A DNA stretch of 37,893 nt from assembly GCF_900142225.1 (NCBI RefSeq), contig NZ_FRAD01000026.1, positions 1 to 37,893 of the forward strand. The letters are read 5' to 3'. Origin of the DNA: Hathewaya proteolytica DSM 3090 (GTDB lineage: Bacteria > Bacillota > Clostridia > Clostridiales > Clostridiaceae). The position numbers were made by a program, and so were the translations under genes. The notes beneath the pieces were generated by a model that was given only the letters and a program-made list of their open reading frames with translations, had not been told where the DNA came from and made no database searches. Positions 7,301-16,701 of the stretch are shown here, piece by piece. Numbering within the stretch: position 1 is the first letter of the stretch; each line of letters opens with the position of its first letter.

Positions 7301-7421
7301 AATACTTTCAAACAGGATTTTTAGTATTAAAAAATAAAATAAAAAAGTTTCGTATATTCTTCATAAATTTAGTACAACTGCTATATACATTAATTAGTAG
7401 TTATTATAAGGAGGAATCAGT

Positions 7422-8981
7422 ATGGAACTTATTAAAGAAAATATAGAGTATGAGCAGTTGATGGCTGAAAACTCAGTGGATACAATATTGCACGGTGAGT
7501 ATGTTATTCCAGATACATTACCAGATGTACAGGAGGTATTGATGCTGGACTGCGATGCAAGGATCCAAAGTATACAAGTGTTAGAAAATAAAATTCTTGT
7601 AGATGGCAACTGCCGTTATACTGTAATATACTTAAACAAATCAGAGGAAGGCTCTACGGTGCACTGTACATCGTACTCAACTAATTTTAATAACAGTATC
7701 GATTACAATAGGAATGACAGCGATGTTTATGGCGATGCTGAATGTTTTGTTGAACATATGGAATGTAGTATTGTTAATGAGAGAAAAGTGAGTATAGAGG
7801 GTATAATTACTATTAAGGCTCAAGTGTTTTCGAAGAATAGATACGAAATAGTAAAAGATGTGGATGGGGCTTCGGAAATACAATTTTATAAAACTCCTAT
7901 ATTCATAGATAAAATCGTGGAGAACATGGATGTAGATATGTCTGGGCAGTGTAAAATAAAAGTTCCCATGAGCAAACCACCTATAGATAAAATAATAAAA
8001 TCGGAAGCTTCCATTTATAAAAGAAATGTGAGAATTATAGATGGGAAGTGCAAGGTAGAACTTTGGGCAAAAATTTCCATGCTTTATAAAGCAGAGGACA
8101 ATGAAGGGGAAATATTCTCATCTGAAGATGAAATGGTGATTGAAAAGGAAATCCCTGCAGACAATCTTAGAGAGTCCATGCGAGAGATATCAAAGTTCGA
8201 AGTGGCGGATATGGATGTGAGCATTGAGGAAGACGATATGGGGGAAAAAAGGTCGGTGAACTGTTCTGTCCTTTGCAAGGGCAACATGAGGGTTTTGAGT
8301 AAGGAAGAACTGTACGCCATAGAGGATGCTTATTGCACTACTATGCCTCTCGATTTGAATATTGAAAAACATAAAATAAACATTATGCACGATGAAGTTG
8401 TAACAGACACTATAATAAAAGGTGAAATAGAGCTAGAAAAGGAAATGCCTGTTCCAAAGGAAATAATATTCTGCAAACCTGTTTTAACTATATCTGATAA
8501 GAGAGTTATAGATGATAAGGTTATTGTGGAAGGTGTAATGACTGTAAAGGTAATGTACAAGACTAACAATGAAGAAATTCCTATGTACTCTGTTGAGGAT
8601 GACATACCATTTACTTCTGAGATTCAATGTGATGGGGCAAAGCCAGAAATGCAGGTTATGGCTAGGAGCTGCATAGAAAACAGTGATTGTGAAATAGAAG
8701 GTAATGTGATTGCAGTAAAAGCTGTAATTAAAACAAGGGCTATGGTGTCTTACACTGTGGACAAAGATCTTCTTGTGGACTTGAAAGAGGGGGAGGGTGA
8801 TCTTCCAAAGAAAAAAGCCAGCATAATCATATATTCTGTTCAAAAAGGAGATACACTTTGGAAAATAGCAAAACAGTACAACACAACAGTGGAAAAAATT
8901 CTCCAATTTAATGATATAGATGATCCTGATAATTTACAGATAGGTACAAAGCTTATCATACAAGGAAGAGCTGTTTTATAA
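7422..8981 (+). CDS. sipL: SipL-like coat morphogenesis protein (DUF3794/SPOCS repeats plus LysM)
   Basis: 519 residues. The protein has repeated DUF3794 (SPOCS) modules in the first roughly 450 residues, seen in the recurring patterns EYVIPDTLPDVQEVL and DGNCRYTVIYLN. It ends in a LysM domain, YSVQKGDTLWKIAKQYNTTV to DPDNLQIGTKLII. This architecture, length and position two genes from yabG match SipL of Clostridioides difficile, which binds SpoIVA through LysM to attach the coat. A strong AAGGAGG precedes the ATG. A possible sigma-E promoter (TCATAAA near 7361 and TATACATT at 7384) has a slightly long spacer. Confidence 0.88.
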   Translation: MELIKENIEYEQLMAENSVDTILHGEYVIPDTLPDVQEVLMLDCDARIQSIQVLENKILVDGNCRYTVIYLNKSEEGSTVHCTSYSTNFNNSIDYNRNDSDVYGDAECFVEHMECSIVNERKVSIEGIITIKAQVFSKNRYEIVKDVDGASEIQFYKTPIFIDKIVENMDVDMSGQCKIKVPMSKPPIDKIIKSEASIYKRNVRIIDGKCKVELWAKISMLYKAEDNEGEIFSSEDEMVIEKEIPADNLRESMREISKFEVADMDVSIEEDDMGEKRSVNCSVLCKGNMRVLSKEELYAIEDAYCTTMPLDLNIEKHKINIMHDEVVTDTIIKGEIELEKEMPVPKEIIFCKPVLTISDKRVIDDKVIVEGVMTVKVMYKTNNEEIPMYSVEDDIPFTSEIQCDGAKPEMQVMARSCIENSDCEIEGNVIAVKAVIKTRAMVSYTVDKDLLVDLKEGEGDLPKKKASIIIYSVQKGDTLWKIAKQYNTTVEKILQFNDIDDPDNLQIGTKLIIQGRAVL

Positions 8982-9016
8982 TTTTAATATTATGGTTAGT
9001 GGATAAGAATTTATTT

Positions 9017-9067
9017 AAAAGAAAGGGGTGAATAGTGCATATTCATGTTGCCCTTTTCTTTTTTTTT
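9017..9067 (+). terminator. Terminator between sipL and ispE
   Basis: AAAGAAAGGG pairs with CCCTTTTCTTT and runs into a long T tract; an inner TGAATA/TATTCA hairpin extends the stem. Confidence 0.85.
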
Positions 9068-9120
9068 AGCTAAAATAAATTATATAAGAAATCCTTATGA
9101 GTATTGTATGAAAGGAAAGA

Positions 9121-9972
9121 ATGATGATTATAAAAGCTTATGCAAAGATAAATTTATCTCTAGATGTGGTGGGAAAAAGGGATGATGGATATCATTTGCT
9201 AGAAATGGTTATGCAACAAATCGATTTATACGATGTCATAGAAATACATAGTAATAGTACAGGTATGATTAATGTAACTTGCGATAAAAAATATGTGCCT
9301 TGTGACGAAAGAAACTTAGCCTACAAGGCAGCAGCCCTATATAAAGAAAAATACAATATAAAGGATGGAGTAAGTATAGGTATCACAAAGAACATCCCTG
9401 TGTCAGCAGGCCTTGCCGGTGGAAGCACTGATGCAGCTGCAGTCTTAAAGGCAATGAGAAGGATGTTTCCTATGAAAAAGGTTAGCCATAGAAGCTTAAA
9501 AGAGCTAGGGTTAATGCTAGGCGCAGATGTTCCATATTGTATCCAAGGGGGAACTGCTTTGTGTAAGGGAATTGGAGAAAATGTAAAGCCTTTAAACTCC
9601 ATACATAATGTTATAGTTGTTCTTGTGAAGCCTAATTTTGGAATATCTACAAAGGACATTTATGGCAAATTGCAGTTGGATAAGATAAATAAACACCCTG
9701 CTACAGATGAGATTGTAAAGACAATAAAAGAGAGAAACATAAGGGCTTTATGCTATAATATGAAAAACGTTCTGGAAAATGTGGCGGTGGGTATGCATCC
9801 TCAAATCTCTGGCATAAAAAAAGAAATGATGCGATTGGGGGCTGAAGGTGCTCTTATGAGTGGCAGTGGGCCTAGTGTTTTTGGTATATTTCCAGATATG
9901 TTAACAGCTCAGCGTGCTTTTGAGTATTTTAAACAGTTCTACAATGAAGTATTTATTACGAGAAGTCTATAG
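9121..9972 (+). CDS. ispE: 4-diphosphocytidyl-2-C-methyl-D-erythritol kinase
   Basis: 283 residues, normal length. IspE phosphorylates CDP-methylerythritol in the cytoplasmic MEP route to isoprenoids. It shows the GHMP-kinase start AYAKINLSLDV, the ATP loop PVSAGLAGGSTDAAAVL, GADVPYCIQGGTAL and the C-terminal ALMSGSGPSVFGIF. Two adjacent ATGs follow AAAGGA; the first is used. It is separated from sipL by a terminator and lies before the germinant receptor operon with a 74-bp gap. Confidence 0.95.
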   Translation: MMIIKAYAKINLSLDVVGKRDDGYHLLEMVMQQIDLYDVIEIHSNSTGMINVTCDKKYVPCDERNLAYKAAALYKEKYNIKDGVSIGITKNIPVSAGLAGGSTDAAAVLKAMRRMFPMKKVSHRSLKELGLMLGADVPYCIQGGTALCKGIGENVKPLNSIHNVIVVLVKPNFGISTKDIYGKLQLDKINKHPATDEIVKTIKERNIRALCYNMKNVLENVAVGMHPQISGIKKEMMRLGAEGALMSGSGPSVFGIFPDMLTAQRAFEYFKQFYNEVFITRSL

Positions 9973-10046
9973 GAATAAAATATTAATTAATGTAAAAACT
10001 ATGCTATATGTGCATGGTTTTTATTTTTTTGAAAGAGGTGATGAAG

Positions 10047-11507
10047 GTGAAAGAAAGTATAAGAAAAAAGGTAACAAAAGATGCTATGGAAAATATGGGG
10101 TACATAAAAGAGTTATTAAAGGATAATTCAGATATTACTTTTAGGCATTTTTGTGTCAGCGATAGAAATGTAGGATTAATTTACGTAGATGGGCTTGCAG
10201 ATAAAATTTTATTAAATGACTACGTTGTTAAACCTATGCAGTTATTCAATGAAGATATATGCTCTGTGGAGGAAATAAAAAACAGTATAATATCAGCTTC
10301 AGATGTAAAGCTTGAAGCTGATATGGCTAGCGCTGTGAAGAATATACTGTCTGGTGAGAGTATAATTTTTATAGATGGGGTAGAGTTTGCGTATATTATA
10401 GCTACTCGTGCATGGCCTAACAGGGGAGTTTCAGAGCCTAATAGTGAAACTACTATTAGAGGATCAAGGGAGGGTTTTGTGGAAACCATTCGATTTAACA
10501 CAGCCCTTCTTAGGAGGAGGATTAGGGATTCAAGACTTAAGCTAGAAGCTACCACTGTGGGAGTGAGATCGAAAACTGATGTAGTTATAACCTATATTGA
10601 GGACATAGTAAATACTGAAGCTTTAAAGGAGCTTAAGGAAAAAATCAACAAGATAGATATAGATGCTGTTCTAGATAGTTCATACATTAGCCAGGAGATT
10701 GAAGAGGATAGATTTTCTCCGTTTCCACAAATTCAGAGTACAGAAAGACCAGATGTGTTGGCTGCAGCCTTATATGAAGGTAGGATAGGCGTAATCGTTG
10801 ACAATACGCCTTTTGTGCTTATCGTTCCCACCACTTTGGTAAATTTGATGCAATCTCCAGATGATTATTATTCTAGGTGGATATCTGCTTCTTTTATCCG
10901 ATTGATAAGGTTTTTTTCCATATTTTTATCCTTGCTATTGCCTGCCTTGTATATTTCTGTAACGTCTTTTCACAACAATATAATACCAACTAAATTTGCC
11001 TATTCTATAGCTGCTTGCAGAGAGGGTGTTCCATTTCCAGCTTTTGTGGAGACTATATTTATGGAAATAAGCATTTCACTTTTGTTAGAGGCTGTGGCAA
11101 GGTTACCTAAAGCTATAGGAGCCACGGTGGGTATTGTGGGAGGGCTTATTATTGGGGACGCGGCTGTGGGTGCAGGAATAATAAGTCCTATTATGGTTAT
11201 AATAACTGGTTTAACAGCCATAACCACCTTTATTGCTCCGAATTATGAGGTGACTTCTTCTTTTAGGTTTATAAGGATAATGCTCATAATACTTTCCTCT
11301 ATATTGGGTCTTTATGGAGTCATGATTGGCATGATATTGTCACTAGTCCATCTTTTAAAGTTGAGGAGTTTTACTGTTCCATACTTAGCTCCTTTGGTTG
11401 GCCCTGAATTTAATGATTTAAAGGATGTATTTATAAGGGCACCATTAAAATCCTTTAGAAGAAGACCGGAGTACATGAAAACTGGTGATAAAATAAGACA
11501 AAAATAA
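10047..11507 (+). CDS. gerKA: Spore germinant receptor subunit A (GerA family)
   Basis: 486 residues. GerA subunits form, with B and C subunits, the inner-membrane receptor that senses nutrients in the dormant spore. The soluble N-terminal half includes GLIYVDGLADKILL and EAYIIATRAWPNRGVSEPN-like sequence with the family's ETTIRGSREGFVETIRFN. The second half has about five membrane spans and the EGVPFPAFVE motif. A GTG start is chosen because AGAGGT lies 7 nt upstream; longer forms lack a site. First of a three-gene operon. GerK naming is by type; ligand specificity cannot be read. Confidence 0.9.
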   Translation: MKESIRKKVTKDAMENMGYIKELLKDNSDITFRHFCVSDRNVGLIYVDGLADKILLNDYVVKPMQLFNEDICSVEEIKNSIISASDVKLEADMASAVKNILSGESIIFIDGVEFAYIIATRAWPNRGVSEPNSETTIRGSREGFVETIRFNTALLRRRIRDSRLKLEATTVGVRSKTDVVITYIEDIVNTEALKELKEKINKIDIDAVLDSSYISQEIEEDRFSPFPQIQSTERPDVLAAALYEGRIGVIVDNTPFVLIVPTTLVNLMQSPDDYYSRWISASFIRLIRFFSIFLSLLLPALYISVTSFHNNIIPTKFAYSIAACREGVPFPAFVETIFMEISISLLLEAVARLPKAIGATVGIVGGLIIGDAAVGAGIISPIMVIITGLTAITTFIAPNYEVTSSFRFIRIMLIILSSILGLYGVMIGMILSLVHLLKLRSFTVPYLAPLVGPEFNDLKDVFIRAPLKSFRRRPEYMKTGDKIRQK

Positions 11508-11539
11508 GACAAAAATTGTATATGAAAGCAGGTGAGATT

Positions 11540-12631
11540 TTGAAAAATAAAATAGTCATTGAGGACTATCAGCTTTTTTCAACATTGGTTATAGGGATGT
11601 TAGGCATAAATTTATTTTCTTACGCAAGGGGTGTAACCATATACTTAGGCACGGAGGGATGGATAGCTGCTTTATTAAGTGGGGTAATTACCTTTGCACT
11701 TATGCTTATTATAATAAATCTTATGGCGCTAAATGATTACAAAGATTTTAATTGTATTTTAAATGAGAATCTAGGATGCATTTTGGGAAGAATAATAATC
11801 GTTTTATATATAATCTATGCCATAATTTATTCAGCAACTTCTCTTAGGGTGTTTGGTGAGGTACTAAAGCTGTATCTTCTTCCTAGAACACCTTTAAGTA
11901 TTCTTATTATAACATTCATCATAACCTCTTGGGTTATTGTTGGAAACGGACTAGATAATGTAGTTAGGTTTAACAGTGTAGTTTTTGGCTTTATATTTAT
12001 ACCCTTGGCAGTTATTTTAATGTTTACTTTAAAAAATAGCGACGTGACAAATATACTTCCAATCTTCAATAATAATATAGTAAATTATGCAAAATGTACT
12101 GGTAGGAGCATGCTTTCCTTTACATGTATATTCCTAATGTTTGTGCTTGTTCCTTATGCTAAAAATAGGGAGCACACTATTATTGTATCTATGAAAGCTA
12201 TATTATTTGTTACTATTACTTACGCTGTTGTTACAATGATTTCCGTAATCCTGTTCACAAAAGAGGAGGTTAAAGATATGCTTTGGCCTACAATCACAAT
12301 GATAAGATCCATAAATTTAAGGGGTACTTTTGTGGAAAAATGGGAAGGTGTTGTAATGGTATTTTGGATTTTGTTTTTCTACTGTAATTTTATAACACTG
12401 TATTCCTTTTCTACAGAATCACTGATAAAAACTTTCAATATAAAGGGGAAAAAGCTGTTGGCGGTTATAATCGCCATAGTATATTATGCCTTATCCATGA
12501 TTCCGGAAAATGTTGAGCAAATATACGAAGTAAACAGCACAAGGTGGTTTAATTATTTTAGCACTGCTACACTCGTAATTCCTGTTGTTATCTATATAAT
12601 AAGTAGATTTAGAAAAGCTTATGTGAGGTGA
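11540..12631 (+). CDS. gerKB: Spore germinant receptor subunit B (GerB family, APC-type transporter fold)
   Basis: 363 residues with about ten hydrophobic spans, beginning EDYQLFSTLVIGMLGINLFS. The family LPRTPLSILIITFI and NIVNYAKC-type stretches are present. GerB proteins are related to amino-acid permeases and probably bind the germinant. The TTG start is inferred from AGGTGA just upstream; the frame could begin 18-24 nt earlier at ATG or TTG, but without a ribosome site. It follows subunit A by about 30 bp and ends 5 bp before subunit C. Confidence 0.88.
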   Translation: MKNKIVIEDYQLFSTLVIGMLGINLFSYARGVTIYLGTEGWIAALLSGVITFALMLIIINLMALNDYKDFNCILNENLGCILGRIIIVLYIIYAIIYSATSLRVFGEVLKLYLLPRTPLSILIITFIITSWVIVGNGLDNVVRFNSVVFGFIFIPLAVILMFTLKNSDVTNILPIFNNNIVNYAKCTGRSMLSFTCIFLMFVLVPYAKNREHTIIVSMKAILFVTITYAVVTMISVILFTKEEVKDMLWPTITMIRSINLRGTFVEKWEGVVMVFWILFFYCNFITLYSFSTESLIKTFNIKGKKLLAVIIAIVYYALSMIPENVEQIYEVNSTRWFNYFSTATLVIPVVIYIISRFRKAYVR

Positions 12632-12636
12632 ATAAA

Positions 12637-13830
12637 ATGAAAAGACGATTATTTAAATGGTGTGTTACATTGATTTTTATCACTTCATCTCTCACATTTA
12701 CGGCTTGTTGGGATAGGGTTGAAATTGATAGAAGAGCTTTTGTATCTACTATAGCCATAGATTTAGGTGATGATGTGGAAAAGTATGAAGATAATAAACT
12801 AAAGGGAAATGACAAGGCAAATAACGAAGGGGAGCTACACATATTAAACGTAACCTTTGGGTACCCGGATATAAGCAAATTAAGTCAGGATTTTGGCAGT
12901 CGAGTGGAGGAGAAGAAAATTGAAACCATGGCTTCTTCCATAGAAGATGCAATCTCCCAGGTGACGTCTAGAAGCAGCAGAAATATAAATCTTGATCACA
13001 GCAAAATGATTATTATAAGTGATGAGATGTTTAAATATCCAGATATTTTAAAGCAGTCCATGGATTATTTTAGAAGGAACTCAAATTTAAATAGGCAAAC
13101 GCATGTTATTGTGGTGGAGGGGAAAGCTTCAGAGTTTGAAAGCTTTAAACCGGATATGGAAAACAATTTTCAAACTTACATGACTGGTATTCTGGAAAAT
13201 AGCAACAGGAATGAAGGGGTAATTCCTATAACACTTAGCAATTTATTGAGTTTTAGTTCTGAAAAAAGGGATATAATGATACCTTATATAAAGTTCTTTC
13301 AGGATAAAAGCCAAGTGGAGTTGAATGGGGTTGCCATTATAAAAGATTATAGGTTAGTTGCTCGTCTAAATAATGAGGAAACCTGCTATATAGAGCTATT
13401 AAAGGGTAGAGCCTCTTCAGGAAGGAAAACTGTGTTTATCCACGGTGTGCCTATTGATTATGTGGTGGAAAGTTCTAGAAGAAAAATAGATATGGAGTCC
13501 TATAAAGATGGAAAACTCAGCATTGATATAGATGTTGAATTAGATGGGGCTATAACGGAGCTGTCTGTTGATTCAGGGAAAATGTCATCTCAACGCATAA
13601 AGGAGTATGAGGAAAAATTTAATTCAGCTTTTGAAAAGGACAGCGAAGAAGTGATTAAAAAGCTGTGTGGACAGTATGGCGTAGATATAATGGGTATACG
13701 ACAGTATATGGAAAAATTTCATCCTAAAATATATAAAGAAATCGGGGCACAGTGGCATAGTGTGGTGAGAGATATAAAGGTGAAAGTTAATTTTACAACC
13801 AGGATAAGAAGAATTGGAGTTATGCAGTAA
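12637..13830 (+). CDS. gerKC: Spore germinant receptor subunit C (lipoprotein)
   Basis: 397 residues. The signal peptide MKRRLFKWCVTLIFITSS leads to a lipobox LTFTAC, with lipidated Cys followed by WDRVEIDRRAF, the GerC start pattern. The family sequence LDHSKMIIISDEMF and the C-terminal FHPKIYKEI, followed by a beta-rich end, complete the GerAC domain. It would be anchored to the outer face of the spore inner membrane with subunits A and B. The ATG is selected because GAGGT lies 7 nt before it. Last gene of the operon; about 100 bp follow before spoIIR. Confidence 0.9.
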   Translation: MKRRLFKWCVTLIFITSSLTFTACWDRVEIDRRAFVSTIAIDLGDDVEKYEDNKLKGNDKANNEGELHILNVTFGYPDISKLSQDFGSRVEEKKIETMASSIEDAISQVTSRSSRNINLDHSKMIIISDEMFKYPDILKQSMDYFRRNSNLNRQTHVIVVEGKASEFESFKPDMENNFQTYMTGILENSNRNEGVIPITLSNLLSFSSEKRDIMIPYIKFFQDKSQVELNGVAIIKDYRLVARLNNEETCYIELLKGRASSGRKTVFIHGVPIDYVVESSRRKIDMESYKDGKLSIDIDVELDGAITELSVDSGKMSSQRIKEYEEKFNSAFEKDSEEVIKKLCGQYGVDIMGIRQYMEKFHPKIYKEIGAQWHSVVRDIKVKVNFTTRIRRIGVMQ

Positions 13831-13837
13831 AATACAT

Positions 13838-13866
13838 GTATAAATATTCTGTTAAGTGGACAACAT
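13838..13866 (+). promoter_or_regulatory. Sigma-F-type promoter of spoIIR
   Basis: GTATA (13838-13842), 15 bp, then GGACAACAT (13858-13866), close to the sigma-F GTATA / GGNNANANT pattern. spoIIR is a known sigma-F target, and the same layout recurs before ywmB and spoIIQ. Confidence 0.5.
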
Positions 13867-13934
13867 ATTAATATGAACTAATTGATATGATAATACATTT
13901 GTGTATTACTTAGGGTTGAGAGGAGATTATTAAT

Positions 13935-14573
13935 ATGAAGAGAATATTGTGGTTTGTGGTTTTGTGTGTTATAATATGTAGTTACGCCTATACATCAAAA
14001 ATATATGCAAAAAGAGCTGAAGAAACTATGCTTGGAGATATATCTAATAAAATAATAAGATTTCACGTTTTGGCCAATAGCGATTGTAAGGAAGATCAGG
14101 AATTGAAGCTTAAAGTTAGGGATGAGGTATTAAAGTATATTTCCCCTAAAATAAAGGACTGCAATAGCATAGTTGAATCAAGGAAAATAATAAATAAGTA
14201 CAATGATGAAATAATGGGTATATGCAGAAAAGTAATAAAGAAAAATGGTTATAAATACAATGTGTCTAGTGAATTGTCTAGAGAGAATTTTCCGTCAAAA
14301 ACATACGGGAACATCACACTTCCTCAAGGGGAATATGAGTCCTACAGGATATTGATTGGAGAAGCACAGGGCCACAATTGGTGGTGCCTTATGTTTCCAC
14401 CGCTATGTTTTGCAGATGTAACAAAAGTAGAGGTAAATGAGTTGAAAGTTGAAAGTGAAATGAAAAGTGTGCTTACAGAAGAACAGTATGATTTTATAAA
14501 CAATAAGGGTAAAAAGCCTGATTTCACTTTAAAATCCAAAATCTTTGAGTGTATTAAGGAATTTCTTAAATAA
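13935..14573 (+). CDS. spoIIR: Stage II sporulation protein R
   Basis: 212 residues. SpoIIR is made in the forespore and secreted into the intermembrane space, where it signals activation of pro-sigma-E processing by SpoIIGA in the mother cell. It has an N-terminal signal segment (ILWFVVLCVIICSYAY) and the family core IRFHVLANSDCKEDQELKLK, then GEAQGHNWWCLMFPPLCF. An AGAGGAG site lies before the ATG. The sigma-F-like promoter upstream fits its role. Confidence 0.95.
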   Translation: MKRILWFVVLCVIICSYAYTSKIYAKRAEETMLGDISNKIIRFHVLANSDCKEDQELKLKVRDEVLKYISPKIKDCNSIVESRKIINKYNDEIMGICRKVIKKNGYKYNVSSELSRENFPSKTYGNITLPQGEYESYRILIGEAQGHNWWCLMFPPLCFADVTKVEVNELKVESEMKSVLTEEQYDFINNKGKKPDFTLKSKIFECIKEFLK

Positions 14574-14596
14574 CCTGCAACTTTTCTTATTAATCG

Positions 14597-14605
14597 TGAT
14601 ATAAT
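14597..14605 (+). promoter_or_regulatory. Extended -10 promoter of ddl
   Basis: TGA immediately before TATAAT, about 34 bp before the start codon; no clear -35. Confidence 0.45.
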
Positions 14606-14638
14606 TAATAGAGAAAATTTGAAAGGAGCAAAGTTACC

Positions 14639-15670
14639 ATGAAAACTAAAATAGCAGTATTATTTGGCGGTAAATCTACTGAACATGAAGTATCAAGAGT
14701 GTCAGCAACTTCAGTTCTTAAAAATATTGATGAAAAAAAATACGATATATATCCAATAGGTATAACAAAAGATGGTAGATGGTTTGAATATACAGGAAGT
14801 TATGATAAAATAGAAAGCGGTGCTTGGGAACAAGACGAGTTCTATAAGAAGTCTGAGGGAGAGAGAATACTATTCAATAGAGAAGTTGATGTGGTATTCC
14901 CTGTGCTTCATGGTCTTTATGGAGAAGACGGAACAGTACAAGGTATGTGTAAACTTGTAGATATACCTTGCGTTGGTCCATCTGTAATGGCATCGGCAGT
15001 GTGCATGGATAAGGTGTACACAAAATACGTTTTAGAGAGATTTGGAGTAAAGCAGGCAGACTACGTAGTTGTAGATAAATTCAATTATGAAAAAGATAGC
15101 CAGAGTTTAATAGAGAAGATAGAAAAGAAACTTGGCTACGATTTATTCATTAAGCCTTCAAATAGTGGTTCTTCAGTGGGTATAACAAAAGCTCACAATA
15201 GAGAAGAATTGATAAAGGGAATAGAAGAGGCTCTAAAATACGATAGAAAAATTTTAGTGGAAGAAGCTTTGAATGCTAAAGAGGTTGAAGTTGCTGTGCT
15301 TGGCAACGACGATCCAAAACCATCTATACCTGGAGAAATAAGACCTGCAAAAGAATTTTATGATTATGAGGCTAAGTATCAGGATGCTTCTTCAGAACTC
15401 TTAATTCCTGCAACTATGAGTGAGGAAGGTCTTAAAAAGGTACAGGAGATTGCTGTTGAAGTGTTTAAAGCACTAGATTGTGCTGGATTGTCTAGAGTGG
15501 ATTTCCTTGTAACAAAGGATAGCGAGGATATTTATCTCAACGAGGTAAACACCTTGCCAGGATTCACCAGTATAAGTATGTATCCAAAACTTTGGGAGAC
15601 AACAGGGGTGCCATACAAAGAATTAATTGATAAACTTATTGCATTGGCAATGGAAAGAAAAAACGGATAA
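14639..15670 (+). CDS. ddl: D-alanine--D-alanine ligase
   Basis: 343 residues. It joins two D-alanines with ATP for the peptidoglycan precursor. ATP-grasp features are LFGGKSTEHEVSRVSA, FPVLHGLYGEDGTVQG, KPSNSGSSVGITKA and the metal-binding end LNEVNTLPGFTSISMYPKL. GAAAGGAG lies before the ATG. It is separated by 12 bp from a PP-loop gene with its own ribosome site, so the two are probably co-transcribed, although the functions are not obviously linked. Confidence 0.96.
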   Translation: MKTKIAVLFGGKSTEHEVSRVSATSVLKNIDEKKYDIYPIGITKDGRWFEYTGSYDKIESGAWEQDEFYKKSEGERILFNREVDVVFPVLHGLYGEDGTVQGMCKLVDIPCVGPSVMASAVCMDKVYTKYVLERFGVKQADYVVVDKFNYEKDSQSLIEKIEKKLGYDLFIKPSNSGSSVGITKAHNREELIKGIEEALKYDRKILVEEALNAKEVEVAVLGNDDPKPSIPGEIRPAKEFYDYEAKYQDASSELLIPATMSEEGLKKVQEIAVEVFKALDCAGLSRVDFLVTKDSEDIYLNEVNTLPGFTSISMYPKLWETTGVPYKELIDKLIALAMERKNG

Positions 15671-15682
15671 GGAGAATTCGAT

Positions 15683-16663
15683 ATGACGAGAGCACTTGCT
15701 ATGATATCTGGTGGACTTGACAGTATTTTGGCTGCAAAGTTGATAAAAGAACAAGGGATAGAGGTCATAGGTATATGTTTTAAATCATACTTTTTTAATG
15801 AGGAAAATGCAAGAAGAATGGTAGGGCAAATTGATGTGCCTTTGGAAGTTGTGGATTTTTCAGAGGAACATTTTGAAATGGTAAGGAACCCTAAACACGG
15901 TTATGGTAAAAATATCAATCCGTGCATAGATTGTCATGCCATGATGATGAGATATTGCGGTGAACTTCTTGAAAAATTCCAAGCTGACTTTATTATAACG
16001 GGAGAGGTTCTCAATCAGAGGCCGATGTCTCAAAATAAAGGCGCTTTGAATGCTGTTAAAAAGGAATCGGGGATTGGAAACAAAATTTTAAGACCCCTAT
16101 GTGCCTTAAATCTTGAACCAACGGAGATGGAACTTAGTGGCATGGTAGATAGAGAAAAGCTAATGGGCATAAGTGGAAGAAGCCGAAAAATACAAATGGA
16201 GTTAGCTGAAAAATGGAATATAAAGGATTACCCTTCACCAGCAGGTGGATGTAAGCTTACAGAGCCTAATTTTTCTGATAGAATGAAGGACTTATTAAAG
16301 TATCAAGACAAAGTGGACGAAAAGGACTTAAGGCTACTTACTATTGGAAGGCATTTTAGAATGAGTCCAACTTGTAAAATAATATCTACAAGAGTTCAAG
16401 AGGAAACAGCTACACTTAAAGAGTGTCTTAATAAGTCAGATTTGTGTATGTTGGCAAGAGATTACAAGGGATCATTGATTGCAATAAAGGGTGAGCCTAG
16501 TAAGGAAGAATTAGATTTTGCTGCATCGGTTACAAAGCGATACTGTAAGGGTAAAAATGAAGAAAATGTAGTTGTGAGGTATGGACACTATGGCTCTCCT
16601 TCTGAAAGTGAAATAATAGCTAAGGATATATCTGAGGAAGAGTTTCAGAAGTACTTGCTTTAG
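15683..16663 (+). CDS. PP-loop ATPase, putative tRNA thiolation enzyme (ThiI/MnmA-like with C-terminal extra domain)
   Basis: 326 residues. The N-terminal PP-loop SGGLDSILAA activates a base by adenylation; CIDCHAMMM supplies a cysteine pair of the type used in sulfur transfer, and ITGEVLNQRPMSQ is characteristic of this group. The last roughly 110 residues (LLTIGRHFRMSPTCKIISTR onward) form a separate domain resembling the NFACT-R module reported fused to ThiI-like enzymes. Databases often call such proteins 2-thiouridylases, but canonical MnmA motifs are incomplete. Likely substrate is tRNA; the exact base is unknown. Confidence 0.72.
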   Translation: MTRALAMISGGLDSILAAKLIKEQGIEVIGICFKSYFFNEENARRMVGQIDVPLEVVDFSEEHFEMVRNPKHGYGKNINPCIDCHAMMMRYCGELLEKFQADFIITGEVLNQRPMSQNKGALNAVKKESGIGNKILRPLCALNLEPTEMELSGMVDREKLMGISGRSRKIQMELAEKWNIKDYPSPAGGCKLTEPNFSDRMKDLLKYQDKVDEKDLRLLTIGRHFRMSPTCKIISTRVQEETATLKECLNKSDLCMLARDYKGSLIAIKGEPSKEELDFAASVTKRYCKGKNEENVVVRYGHYGSPSESEIIAKDISEEEFQKYLL

Positions 16664-16701
16664 TAGAAGAACAATATTGTTCGTGGAGTAGGGGGATATA
16701 T

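Noticed and set aside
8484..8906. A long minus-strand open frame (140 codons) inside sipL
   Set aside because: It lies wholly antisense to a well-supported protein, has no ribosome site and no recognisable protein features. Similar antisense frames inside ispE, rho, prmC, murA and others were dropped for the same reason.
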